19,996 nt of DNA from DATADD01 sp046262355 (GTDB lineage: Bacteria; Actinomycetota; CADDZG01; WHSQ01), in the NCBI GenBank assembly GCA_046262355.1, contig JBHEMX010000019.1:1-19996 (forward strand), in the 5' to 3' direction. Positions 13,460-19,859 of this stretch are shown here, piece after piece. Numbering within the stretch: the stretch's first letter is position 1; each line of letters begins with the position of its first letter. The position numbers and the translations under genes are program-made. The notes below the pieces were generated by a model that was not told where the DNA came from, ran no database searches, and saw only the letters and a list, made by a program, of their open reading frames with translations.

Positions 13460-14152
13460 TTGAGGATCGAGCAAGCCGTCGCACTGCTCAGCCGCACGCA
13501 GTTGCTCGCCGATCTGGACCAAGAGACGCTGGCGCGCCTCGCGGACAGGGCGATCGAACGGTCCTACCGCAAGGGCCAGCTCGTCTTCCATCAGGGCGAC
13601 CTGGGCAACTCGCTGTTCGTGATCGTCGAGGGGCTCGTCAAGGTCTTTGTGACCTCCGAGGAGGGCGACGAGATGGTGCTCGTGACCCTGCGCTCGCCGG
13701 AGACGTTCGGCGAGCTGGCCCTCATCGACGGCGGCGAGCGCTCGGCCTCGGCCGAGACGCTCGAGCCGACCTCGCTCCTGTCGCTCACGAGGGGGACGCT
13801 CATCGACCTGATGTCCCGGCACCCGGGGCTCACGGAGACCCTGCTGCGCTCGCTCGGGGGCGTCGTCCGGCGGCTCACGGAACAAGCCTCGGACCTCGTC
13901 TTTCTGGATCTGCATGGGCGCGTCGCCAAGCTGCTGCTGGCGCTCGCCGAGGAACGGGGGGAGCGGCGGGGGGACGAGACGCTGCTCGACCTCCACATGA
14001 CCCAGAGCGACCTGGCGGGCATGGTCGGCGGCTCGAGGCAGAGCGTGAACCAGATCCTGCGCTCGTTCGAGCGGCGCGGGTACCTCGAGTTCCACGGTCG
14101 CCAGGTGGTGGTCAAGCGGCCGGAGGTGCTGCGCCGGCGCGCCAGCCTCTAG
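13460..14152 (+). CDS. CRP/FNR-family transcription factor
   Basis: A 230-residue regulator. Residues about 15-120 are a CNB domain with phosphate-binding cassette FGELALIDGGERSAS at 83-97 (E85, R94 and S95 as in cAMP-binding members). Residues 130-150 form the dimer helix. Residues 178-215 form a winged helix-turn-helix, TQSDLAGMVGGSRQSVNQIL, with recognition helix starting at 191. Aligned to E. coli CRP, R180 is kept (R193), E181 is Gln (Q194) and R185 is Gln (Q198), so its target should keep the first TG but differ further in. That fits the TGTCG-N6-CGACA palindromes nearby. It starts with TTG, 5 nt after GGGAGGT. No iron-sulfur Cys cluster is seen, so it is CRP-like rather than FNR-like. 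Ligand unknown; cAMP is plausible. Confidence 0.92.
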   Translation: MRIEQAVALLSRTQLLADLDQETLARLADRAIERSYRKGQLVFHQGDLGNSLFVIVEGLVKVFVTSEEGDEMVLVTLRSPETFGELALIDGGERSASAETLEPTSLLSLTRGTLIDLMSRHPGLTETLLRSLGGVVRRLTEQASDLVFLDLHGRVAKLLLALAEERGERRGDETLLDLHMTQSDLAGMVGGSRQSVNQILRSFERRGYLEFHGRQVVVKRPEVLRRRASL

Positions 14153-14155
14153 AGG

Positions 14156-14171
14156 TGTCGGCTGAGCGACA
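14156..14171. promoter_or_regulatory. CRP-type operator 2, TGTCG-GCTGAG-CGACA
   Basis: Perfect 5+5 palindrome. It begins 4 bp after the stop of the CRP-family gene and lies upstream of the DVEGH repeat gene. Its start is 23 bp before that of operator 3. Confidence 0.65.
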
Positions 14172-14178
14172 CCCCCAT

Positions 14179-14194
14179 TGTCGGGTAGGCGACA
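14179..14194. promoter_or_regulatory. CRP-type operator 3, TGTCG-GGTAGG-CGACA
   Basis: Second perfect 5+5 palindrome in the same intergenic region, centred about 90 bp before the ATG of the DVEGH repeat gene. Two sites about two helical turns apart could bind two dimers. Confidence 0.65.
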
Positions 14195-14276
14195 GACGGC
14201 CGGGGACCTGGCGCACAAGATGGGTTTGCGCGACATTGGAGACGGCGACAGGCCGTCCGGAAGAGAGGGGACAGGA

Positions 14277-14465
14277 ATGGCAGACGAAGAGCGGCGCCGC
14301 GACGACGTCGAGGGCCACCGCAAGGAGGACCTCACCGGCGACGACGACGTCGAGGGCCGCAAGGAGGACCTCACCGGCGACGACGTCGAGGGCCACCGGA
14401 AGGGCAGGAGAGAGGACCTCACCGGCGACGACGACGTCGAGGGCCACCGGAAGCACAGGGTGTAG
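14277..14465 (+). CDS. DVEGH-repeat acidic small protein
   Basis: A 62-residue protein built almost wholly of four units of the form GDDDVEGHRK plus EDLT. DDVEGH or DDDVEG occurs at residues 9-14, 22-27, 35-40 and 51-57; the second copy has lost its His. It has no signal peptide, Cys or membrane segment and is very hydrophilic, so it is probably disordered. Start ATG 14277 has AGGGGACAGGA immediately upstream. It lies just after the CRP-family gene, behind two operators, and is closed by a strong hairpin. The same motif occurs three times in the protein at 17887-18216. The conserved Asp cluster and His could bind metal or a partner, or be a processing or docking tag; none of this is shown. 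I know no named family for it. Confidence 0.7.
   Translation: MADEERRRDDVEGHRKEDLTGDDDVEGRKEDLTGDDVEGHRKGRREDLTGDDDVEGHRKHRV
14301..14453 (+). repeat. Imperfect tandem repeats coding for DVEGH units
   Basis: GACGACGTCGAGGGC recurs with starts at 14301, 14343, 14379 and 14430, separated by 42, 36 and 51 bp. All spacings are multiples of three, so the copies stay in frame and copy number can change without frameshift. Confidence 0.8.
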
Positions 14466-14481
14466 CCGGTTAGCACCGGGG

Positions 14482-14503
14482 GCCGGGCCCTTCGGGGCCC
14501 GGC
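14482..14503. terminator. Terminator hairpin between convergent genes
   Basis: GCCGGGCCC-TTCG-GGGCCCGGC is a perfect 9-bp stem with a TTCG tetraloop, followed on the plus strand by TTCGCTAT. It lies between the convergent DVEGH repeat gene and the subtilase gene and may serve both. Confidence 0.75.
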
Positions 14504-14507
14504 TTCG

Positions 14508-15332
14508 CTATCGAGGGGCCGCGTTGTCGGCCACGGAGTGCAGGATCGTCTTCATCTGGAACGGCGTCAGCCCCGGGTGCTTGCCGAGGATGCGCGCCAC
14601 CAGTCCCGCGATGTGCGGAGCGGCGAAGCTGTTGCCGGTCGCGGTGATTCGTCCACCGTCGGCCCATGCGACGTCGACGTCGATCCCCGGCGCGCCGAAT
14701 TCGACCGGCGGCGACGGGTTGTAGTCGAGGCCGAACGGGTCCCTGCTGTCGTGGGCGGCGACCGAGAACACCGATGAGTACTGCGACGGATACGTCGGAC
14801 CGGGCACGTTGTTCACCGCGCACACGAGCATGACTCCCCGGAAGTAAGCTTTGTCGACGAGCTCGTGAAACATGCTGTAGTAATCGCGCTTTCCGGTGCT
14901 GAGGCTCAGGTTCACGACCTGCATGTCGTTGTCGATGGCCCACTCGAGGCCGGCCGCGAACACGACGCCCTTGCCCGTCAAGCGCTCGCCGAGGACGCGC
15001 ACGCTGTAGAGCTCGGCCTCGGGAGCAGCCTGCTTGATGATGCCGGCGCACGCGGTGCCGTGCCCGAACAGATCCTTGTGCGCACCCTCGACGAGACGCA
15101 CGCCGTTCTCGGAATCGGGATCGAACTCGATCACGACTCCCCCAGCGGTGCCCCCAACCGCCGGGTGGTCGGCGTCTATGCCGCTGTCGATCACTGCTAC
15201 CTTCACGCCGGCGCCGGTGCTGTCGGCCCACGCCCACTCCTTGGTAACCGGAGCGGGCAGCCCCATCGCCGCTATGCGCGCGAGCTTGTCCCGCTCGAAG
15301 GACTCGGACCAAGCCGGCCTCAGGTCGTCCAT
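14508..15332 (-). CDS. Cytoplasmic S8 subtilisin-like serine protease
   Basis: A 274-residue protease with the complete S8 triad: D49 (VAVIDSGID), H91 (FGHGTACAGI) and S235 (TGNSFAAPHIAGL). N174 (CAVNN) sits at the oxyanion-hole position. No signal peptide or propeptide is visible, so it acts inside the cell or is activated without a classical prodomain. The true start is ATG 15332; an open frame to 15932 runs through the GAF gene in another frame. The ATG lies inside the end of the GAF gene (overlap 13 nt), so translation is coupled. It is last in the MFS-CNB, GAF, S8 operon. Context suggests regulated processing of a local substrate, perhaps the DVEGH proteins; this is inference. Confidence 0.92.
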   Translation of the reverse strand: MDDLRPAWSESFERDKLARIAAMGLPAPVTKEWAWADSTGAGVKVAVIDSGIDADHPAVGGTAGGVVIEFDPDSENGVRLVEGAHKDLFGHGTACAGIIKQAAPEAELYSVRVLGERLTGKGVVFAAGLEWAIDNDMQVVNLSLSTGKRDYYSMFHELVDKAYFRGVMLVCAVNNVPGPTYPSQYSSVFSVAAHDSRDPFGLDYNPSPPVEFGAPGIDVDVAWADGGRITATGNSFAAPHIAGLVARILGKHPGLTPFQMKTILHSVADNAAPR

Positions 15333-16069
15333 CGGCGCCGTTCTCGGGCGTAGGCCAGGAACTCTCGGGCGAAGTGCGTCACGACGCGCCGCTCTTCCGG
15401 ACCCGCCTGCCCGAGATCGTTGAAGAGGCTCGCCAGCTCGGCCAGATCGGCATCGGGACCGGCGGCGTCCTCGGCCGCTCGTTCGAGCGCGCGACCCAGC
15501 CCGTTGCCTGCTGCCGCATCCGCGGCGGCGGCGAGGAGGATCCGCCCCAGGTCGGAGAAGACGCGTGAGTTCTCGATCGCAAGCGCGGCCTGCTCGGCGA
15601 ACATGCCCAGCAGCTCCATGTCGCGACGGTCCTCGCGACCGTCGCTCGAGCGGTCCAACACCTCGATGACGCCGATCATCCGTCGCTCCGTCTCGAGCGG
15701 CATGGCGAGGATCGAGCGCGGCACGTAGCCGGTGCTCTGAGCAACGTCGGAGGCGAACCTCGCATCCTTGCGCACGTCGGCGATCGCGATCGGTTGACCG
15801 GAGGTCACGCACCAGCCGGCGATCCCGCGCCCCACCGGCACGCGCATCCCTACGACGTCCTCTGCGCCGGCTCCGGAGGCCACGTAGAACGTCAACTCCT
15901 TCTCCTCGTCGTCGAGCAGCGCGAGCGAGCATGCCGCCGCGTTGAAAAGGTTCTGTGCCGCCGAGGTGATGGACCTCAGCAGCTCGAGGTGGCCCGCAGG
16001 CACTAGGGCGGGTCCGACGTTGGCCGCCAACCTCGCAAGCGCTCCGAGATGATCGGCGTCTCTGTTCAT
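15320..16069 (-). CDS. GAF-domain sensor protein
   Basis: A 249-residue soluble protein. Residues about 25-165 form a GAF domain (SAAQNLFNAAACSLALLDDE, VPVGRGIAGWCVTSGQPIAI, SILAMPLETERRMIGVIEVL, FAEQAALAIENSRVFSD). The C-terminal 75 residues are helical and Ala-rich without an output domain such as kinase or cyclase. GAF domains bind small molecules including cyclic nucleotides, haem or tetrapyrroles, or sense redox state. The ligand cannot be told from sequence. Its ATG overlaps the stop of the MFS-CNB gene (ATGA, 16066-16069) and its end overlaps the protease start, so the three are made together and may form one complex. It probably transmits a signal by protein contact, possibly to the protease. 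Confidence 0.9.
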   Translation of the reverse strand: MNRDADHLGALARLAANVGPALVPAGHLELLRSITSAAQNLFNAAACSLALLDDEEKELTFYVASGAGAEDVVGMRVPVGRGIAGWCVTSGQPIAIADVRKDARFASDVAQSTGYVPRSILAMPLETERRMIGVIEVLDRSSDGREDRRDMELLGMFAEQAALAIENSRVFSDLGRILLAAAADAAAGNGLGRALERAAEDAAGPDADLAELASLFNDLGQAGPEERRVVTHFAREFLAYARERRRWTT

Positions 16070-17766
16070 GTCGCTTCCTCCGTGCTTGCCGCGGGCCGAT
16101 ATGTGGGATGTGTGCGCGCGAGTCTCCGGAGGGCGCTGTTGCCCAGGGCTCTCGAGACCGCCGGGGCCTGCCGGATCGAGTCGAGGAACTCTTGTCCCGT
16201 GATGCGGTAGAGAACGCAGTCGCTGGTCGTCACCACCGTCGCCGTGCGCGGGATACCCTCGAGAAGGCCGATCTCGCCGAAGTGATCGCCCCGTCCGAGC
16301 GAGTTGACCCTCTCCTGGGTCCCTCCTTCGCCGCCGGAGGAGAAGACGTCGAGCGTGCCGGAACGGACGACGAAGAAGCTATCTGCCGTCGCGCCTTCCC
16401 GGATGACCTCCTGCCCGGCGGCCACCTGCTGTTCTTCGGCGCGCGCTGCGAGAGCCTCGATCGTGGTCGGAGACGCGCCTCGGAAGACGCGCGCGGCTGC
16501 GAGCACGTTCACGGCCGGTGCGAGCTCTTCCATTCGCTCGGTCGACCTCGCGCCCACCGTGCGCGCCCGCGGCAGCACAGCCGTCACGACCACGAGCAGC
16601 ACTCCCCCTGCCAGGAGCAGCGCGGTCGGGAGGCCGGCCACGTCCAAGACGATGGGCGCGATGACCGTCCCCAGCAGCATCATCCCGATCGCGAGTGAGT
16701 CCAGAAGGCCGAAGACCCTTCCCAACACGTTCTGGGGCACCAGCCGCTGAAGCAGGGTCACCGTCATGACCTCCGAGATGATTACCGCAGCGCCCTCCAC
16801 GGTCATGGCGACGTACGCGAGAGCCGGTTCACGGATCACCGACAACGTCATGAGCGGCAGCGCCGAGACGATCGTGGTCGCGACGACGATGCGCCCCGGC
16901 CGAGCGTTTTCGGAGAGCTTTCCCGTGAGCCCGGCCGCAAGGATCCCGCCGACGCCGGCCGCGGCGTAGAGCAGCCCGATCCCCTCCGTTCCGGTGGACA
17001 GGAGATCTTGGGATACGAGGGCCAGCAGAACTATCTCCTGCCCGTAGACGAAGGGAAATGCAACCGCGAGAGCCACGAGGACCACGACCTCGGGGGACGC
17101 GGTGGTCGCTCGGAATCCATCGGTGACCTGCTGCCACAGCGACGAGGCTTCCTGTTCGGTGGCGTCGCCCTTCTTGAGGTCGACGGGGAAGATCAAGATC
17201 GCGCTGATCAAGAAGGTGAAGCCGTTCAGCGCGAAGGCCGTTGCGGGCGAACCGAGGAACAACAGGAGCGTGCCGATGACGGGGCCGACGATGATGGCGA
17301 TGTTGTCGATCGTGCTCATGATCCCGTTGGCCGTGGCGAGATCGGTCTCGTCGACCACAGACGGCGTTGCCGCGCTCACCGCCGGCGAGTAGGCGGCTCC
17401 GGCCGTGCTGGAAAGGAACACGATCGCAACCGCCAGTGCGACCGATCCCGAGGTCGCAGCGACGGCGGCGAGAAGCAGCATGAGAACGACCCGTAAGGCG
17501 TCGGACCAGATCATCACGAGCCGTCGATCGTGGCGGTCCGCAAGCACACCGCCGAGGGGGCCGAACAACGTGTACGGGAGCAAGCGAAGGATGCTGGCGG
17601 TCCCGACCCAGGCGGCCGAGCCCGTCTCCTCGAGGATGAAGGCGATCAGGGCTACGTTATAGAGCCAGTCTCCTACCTCCGAAACGGCGAGGCTCGCGAG
17701 GAGACGCCCGAAGTTGGGCCGAGTGAGCAGCCGGCGGAGCGAGCTCCTGCTTCCCACCTCGTTCAT
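16066..17766 (-). CDS. MFS transporter fused to a C-terminal cyclic-nucleotide-binding domain
   Basis: A 566-residue inner-membrane protein. Residues about 18-410 carry some 10-12 hydrophobic segments of an MFS permease similar to the macrolide or drug efflux MFS group, with the cytoplasmic loop GVLADRHDRRLVM after segment 2. Residues about 430-545 are a CNB domain with an intact cassette FGEIGLLEGIPRTATV. The fusion suggests export or uptake gated by cAMP or cGMP, or membrane tethering of a cNMP sensor. Substrate unknown. It starts at ATG 17766 with a weak ribosome binding site, 120 bp after the end of the DVAGH gene on the same strand, and overlaps the GAF gene by 4 nt. Transcription may begin at the DVAGH promoter with its operator. 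Confidence 0.93.
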   Translation of the reverse strand: MNEVGSRSSLRRLLTRPNFGRLLASLAVSEVGDWLYNVALIAFILEETGSAAWVGTASILRLLPYTLFGPLGGVLADRHDRRLVMIWSDALRVVLMLLLAAVAATSGSVALAVAIVFLSSTAGAAYSPAVSAATPSVVDETDLATANGIMSTIDNIAIIVGPVIGTLLLFLGSPATAFALNGFTFLISAILIFPVDLKKGDATEQEASSLWQQVTDGFRATTASPEVVVLVALAVAFPFVYGQEIVLLALVSQDLLSTGTEGIGLLYAAAGVGGILAAGLTGKLSENARPGRIVVATTIVSALPLMTLSVIREPALAYVAMTVEGAAVIISEVMTVTLLQRLVPQNVLGRVFGLLDSLAIGMMLLGTVIAPIVLDVAGLPTALLLAGGVLLVVVTAVLPRARTVGARSTERMEELAPAVNVLAAARVFRGASPTTIEALAARAEEQQVAAGQEVIREGATADSFFVVRSGTLDVFSSGGEGGTQERVNSLGRGDHFGEIGLLEGIPRTATVVTTSDCVLYRITGQEFLDSIRQAPAVSRALGNSALRRLARTHPTYRPAASTEEAT

Positions 17767-17833
17767 GTGCCGTCATGGTCGAGCATCGGCAACGCCGCCG
17801 CAAGACCGAGGCCACGTCACCCGGCGCGCGGAA

Positions 17834-17870
17834 CCCTGGGGGCGGTATCGCTTCGGCGTGGCCCCCAGGG
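17834..17870 (-). terminator. Perfect inverted repeat between the DVAGH and MFS-CNB genes
   Basis: CCCTGGGGGC (17834-17843) and GCCCCCAGGG (17861-17870) form a 10-bp stem with a 17-nt loop. No T-run follows on either strand, so it may be a partial terminator, processing or stability element within one transcript. Confidence 0.4.
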
Positions 17871-17886
17871 CCCGGCAAGGCTGGCT

Positions 17887-18216
17887 CTAGAGGAGCTCCG
17901 GCTTGTCCTGAGGGCGCGAGATGTGCCCCGCCACGTCGTCGTCCCCGGACGCGTCCACACGTCCGCGCTTGTCGTCGGGACGACGCATGAGATAGACGAG
18001 CAGCCCCGTCGCGGCGTGCCCCGCGACGTCGTCGTCGGTCCCGACCATGATCCGATAGTGCGCCTCGTTGCCGTGCCTCACCGGCTCGATGGCCACGCGG
18101 GAAAGGTCGTCTCTGGTCCTCCGCAGATGACCCTCGACCTCTTCCTCGATGCGCAGGGCGCGAAACACCCCCTCCTCCTCGGTGGGCTCGAACACGATGC
18201 TGACCTCGTTCGCCAT
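17887..18216 (-). CDS. Small protein with three (D/E)3-V-(E/A)-G-H motifs
   Basis: A 109-residue soluble protein of unknown family. The motif occurs as EEEVEGH at 24-30, DDDVAGH at 61-67 and DDDVAGH at 92-98. It links the protein to the DVEGH repeat protein at 14277, though the rest of the sequence is different. Residues 1-60 alternate like a small alpha/beta domain (EVSIVFEPTEEEGVFRALRI, then HYRIMVG); residues 69-78 (GLLVYLMRRP) are short and hydrophobic. The start ATG at 18216 has GGAGG 6 nt upstream. A TGTCG-N6-CGACA operator lies 72 bp upstream. It is first in a same-strand series with MFS-CNB, GAF and S8 protease, which suggests it belongs to that system. Role unknown. Confidence 0.8.
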   Translation of the reverse strand: MANEVSIVFEPTEEEGVFRALRIEEEVEGHLRRTRDDLSRVAIEPVRHGNEAHYRIMVGTDDDVAGHAATGLLVYLMRRPDDKRGRVDASGDDDVAGHISRPQDKPELL

Positions 18217-18287
18217 CGCCTTCCTCCTTCTTCGCCGACGTCCTTACGATGCGATACCCCATCCTGCGCGCGGAAAGAGACTCTGTC

Positions 18288-18303
18288 TGTCGGCTACCCG
18301 ACA
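18288..18303. promoter_or_regulatory. CRP-type operator 4, TGTCG-GCTACC-CGACA
   Basis: Perfect 5+5 palindrome between the divergent DVAGH gene (start 18216, minus) and the small basic gene (start 18433, plus). It can serve both directions. Confidence 0.65.
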
Positions 18304-18317
18304 TATCCGAGGCGTTG

Positions 18318-18333
18318 TGTCTCGCGCGGGACA
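18318..18333. promoter_or_regulatory. Degenerate CRP-type site, TGTCT-CGCGCG-GGACA
   Basis: Same 16-bp length with TGTC and GACA ends, four of five bases in each half. It starts 30 bp after operator 4, about three helical turns. Confidence 0.3.
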
Positions 18334-18432
18334 TCGACGTTGTCGCGCTCGTGACTGTGCCGGGCCGCCTCAGCCCTCAGGCTGTGCACACCAGGAGGCG
18401 GCGGGCCTCCGGGAGCCGAAGGGGGAAAAGAG

Positions 18433-18627
18433 ATGCACCCGATGTTCGTGAAGCAGATGGCAGACGCTCGCATCGACCAGTTCCACCGTGAGTCCCAGAA
18501 CGATCGTCTCGTCAAGCTGGCGAAGCAGAACGATGCACCCAAGAGCAGCAAGCGCCCCGGCCCCAGGTTCCTCGTGTGGCGCAGGGTTGCGGCCGTTCTG
18601 CCCCTGCGGCGCCACGCCACGGTCTGA
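18433..18627 (+). CDS. Small basic protein
   Basis: A 64-residue protein of unknown family. The first 35 residues (MHPMFVKQMADARIDQFHRE onward) are a charged helix. The rest is Lys/Arg- and Pro-rich with a Trp and a short hydrophobic end (FLVWRRVAAVLPLRR), positively charged and perhaps membrane-touching. A purine-rich GGGGGAAAAG lies a few nt before the ATG. It resembles the 60-residue protein at 13178 in length, composition and plan, and both follow a CRP-type operator. It is followed 14 bp after the stop by a strong terminator. Short proteins of this kind are frequent in actinobacterial genomes. Function unknown. Confidence 0.7.
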   Translation: MHPMFVKQMADARIDQFHRESQNDRLVKLAKQNDAPKSSKRPGPRFLVWRRVAAVLPLRRHATV

Positions 18628-18641
18628 CCACGCTGGGCGGA

Positions 18642-18676
18642 GCGAGGGCCCTCTCGGCAACCGAGGGGGCCCTCGC
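18642..18676 (+). terminator. Terminator hairpin after the small basic gene
   Basis: GCGAGGGCCC (18642-18651) pairs with GGGCCCTCGC (18667-18676). An inner CTCGG-CAA-CCGAG extends the stem. There is no T-run, common in high-GC genomes. Confidence 0.65.
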
Positions 18677-18761
18677 GCGCCGGGTGGGTGTCAGGTCCCC
18701 ATGTGGCAATCTCTCACCCACTCGGCGCGAGAAGTCGCTGCGCGAACAGTGAGGAGCGATC

Positions 18762-19748
18762 GTGGAGAGGAAGAAACTCGGCACGTCGGGCCCGGAGATA
18801 ACCACCGTGGGGTTCGGTGCCTGGGCGGTTGGGGGCCCGTACCAGTTCGGTTGGGGTCCCCAGGACGACGACGACTCCATCGTGGCCATCCGACACGCCA
18901 TCGACTCAGGCATCGATTGGGTGGATACCGCGCCGGTCTACGGCCACGGTCATTCCGAGGAAGTTGTCGGCCGGGCGCTCCAGCCCTATGAGATAGGCGA
19001 CGACGTCTTCGTCTTCACGAAGTGTGGGCGCAAGTGGGTCGGTTCTCTCGATACCGGCGGTCTCGTGTTCGACCTCCGGCCCGAGGGGATCCGCGAGGAA
19101 TGTGAGCAGAGCCTGAAGCGGCTCGGCGTCGAGCGCATCGACCTGTATCAGTTCCACTGGCCCGACACAGAAACCGGAACCCCGATCGAGGAGTCGTGGG
19201 GCACGATGGTGGAGCTCATCGAAGAAGGCAAGGTGCGGTGGGCGGGCGTTTCCAACTTCGACGTCGATCGGCTCGAGCGGTGTGAGGCGATCCGGCACGT
19301 CGACTCGTCACAGCCTCCGCTCAATCTCGTCAATCGCGCGGCCCGCAACGACGTCATCCCGTGGTGCTTGGAGCACGACACGGGTGTGCTCGTGTACTCG
19401 CCTATGGGGTCGGGCTTGCTCACCGGAGCGTTCGATCACGCACGCCGGAAGCGGCTTGCTCCCGACGATTGGCGTCGCAACAACGCCGAGTTCAACGAGC
19501 CCCGCCTCAGCCGCAACGTCGATCTCGTGGATCGGCTGCGTCCGATCGCGACGCGGCTGAACATGGACATGCCCGTGCTTGCGGTCGCGTGGACGCTCGC
19601 GATCGACGGCGTCACGGCCGCGATCGTGGGCGCCCGCAGCCCGCAGCAGGTCGACGGCTGGCTGCCGGCGTCGGGCCAACATCTCAGCGCCGAGGACGTC
19701 GCGGAGATAGAGATCGCGATCGAGGAGAGCGGCGCGGGAACGGGCTGA
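18762..19748 (+). CDS. Aldo/keto reductase
   Basis: A 328-residue cytoplasmic NADPH-dependent oxidoreductase with the (beta/alpha)8 AKR fold. The catalytic tetrad is visible: D55 and Y60 (DWVDTAPVYGHGHSEEVVGRAL), K87 (VFTKCG) and H132 (LYQFHWPD). Cofactor-binding blocks near the end are SPMGSGLLTGAF and AAIVGARSPQQV. It reduces aldehydes or ketones; the substrate cannot be told. The GTG start at 18762 is preceded by AGGAG with 5 nt spacing. It is a single gene after a terminator and has no CRP-type operator, so it is probably not part of the preceding locus. Confidence 0.93.
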   Translation: MERKKLGTSGPEITTVGFGAWAVGGPYQFGWGPQDDDDSIVAIRHAIDSGIDWVDTAPVYGHGHSEEVVGRALQPYEIGDDVFVFTKCGRKWVGSLDTGGLVFDLRPEGIREECEQSLKRLGVERIDLYQFHWPDTETGTPIEESWGTMVELIEEGKVRWAGVSNFDVDRLERCEAIRHVDSSQPPLNLVNRAARNDVIPWCLEHDTGVLVYSPMGSGLLTGAFDHARRKRLAPDDWRRNNAEFNEPRLSRNVDLVDRLRPIATRLNMDMPVLAVAWTLAIDGVTAAIVGARSPQQVDGWLPASGQHLSAEDVAEIEIAIEESGAGTG

Positions 19749-19792
19749 CAACAGCCGGAACGGGCCGACAAGTCAGCCGCAACGGGCCGACG
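19738..19792 (+). repeat. Three short imperfect tandem repeats after the aldo/keto reductase
   Basis: GAACGGGCTGACA, GAACGGGCCGACA and CAACGGGCCGAC recur with starts at 19738, 19758 and 19780, joined by AGCCG spacers. The first copy overlaps the end of the reductase gene. Confidence 0.6.
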
Positions 19793-19859
19793 GGGAATGG
19801 AAGGCGGTCACCTCGGCAGCCCGTCCGTGCGCTCCCGGAGCGGTCATGTCGGTGGACTA

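Noticed and set aside
14301..14453. CRISPR-like array
   Set aside because: The repeats are in frame, spaced by short related sequence and code for the DVEGH units; no cas genes are present.
13394..14476. Long minus-strand frame opposite the CRP-family gene
   Set aside because: It is the antisense shadow of the regulator and of the DVEGH repeats, low complexity and without homology features.
14926..15000. Further operator candidates such as TGTCG near 12090, 14525 and 14930
   Set aside because: The second half CGACA at 6-bp spacing is missing and the sites lie in coding DNA.
15333..15932. Subtilase open frame extended upstream to 15932
   Set aside because: It overlaps the GAF gene in another frame with Arg-rich shadow sequence; homology begins at the ATG at 15332.
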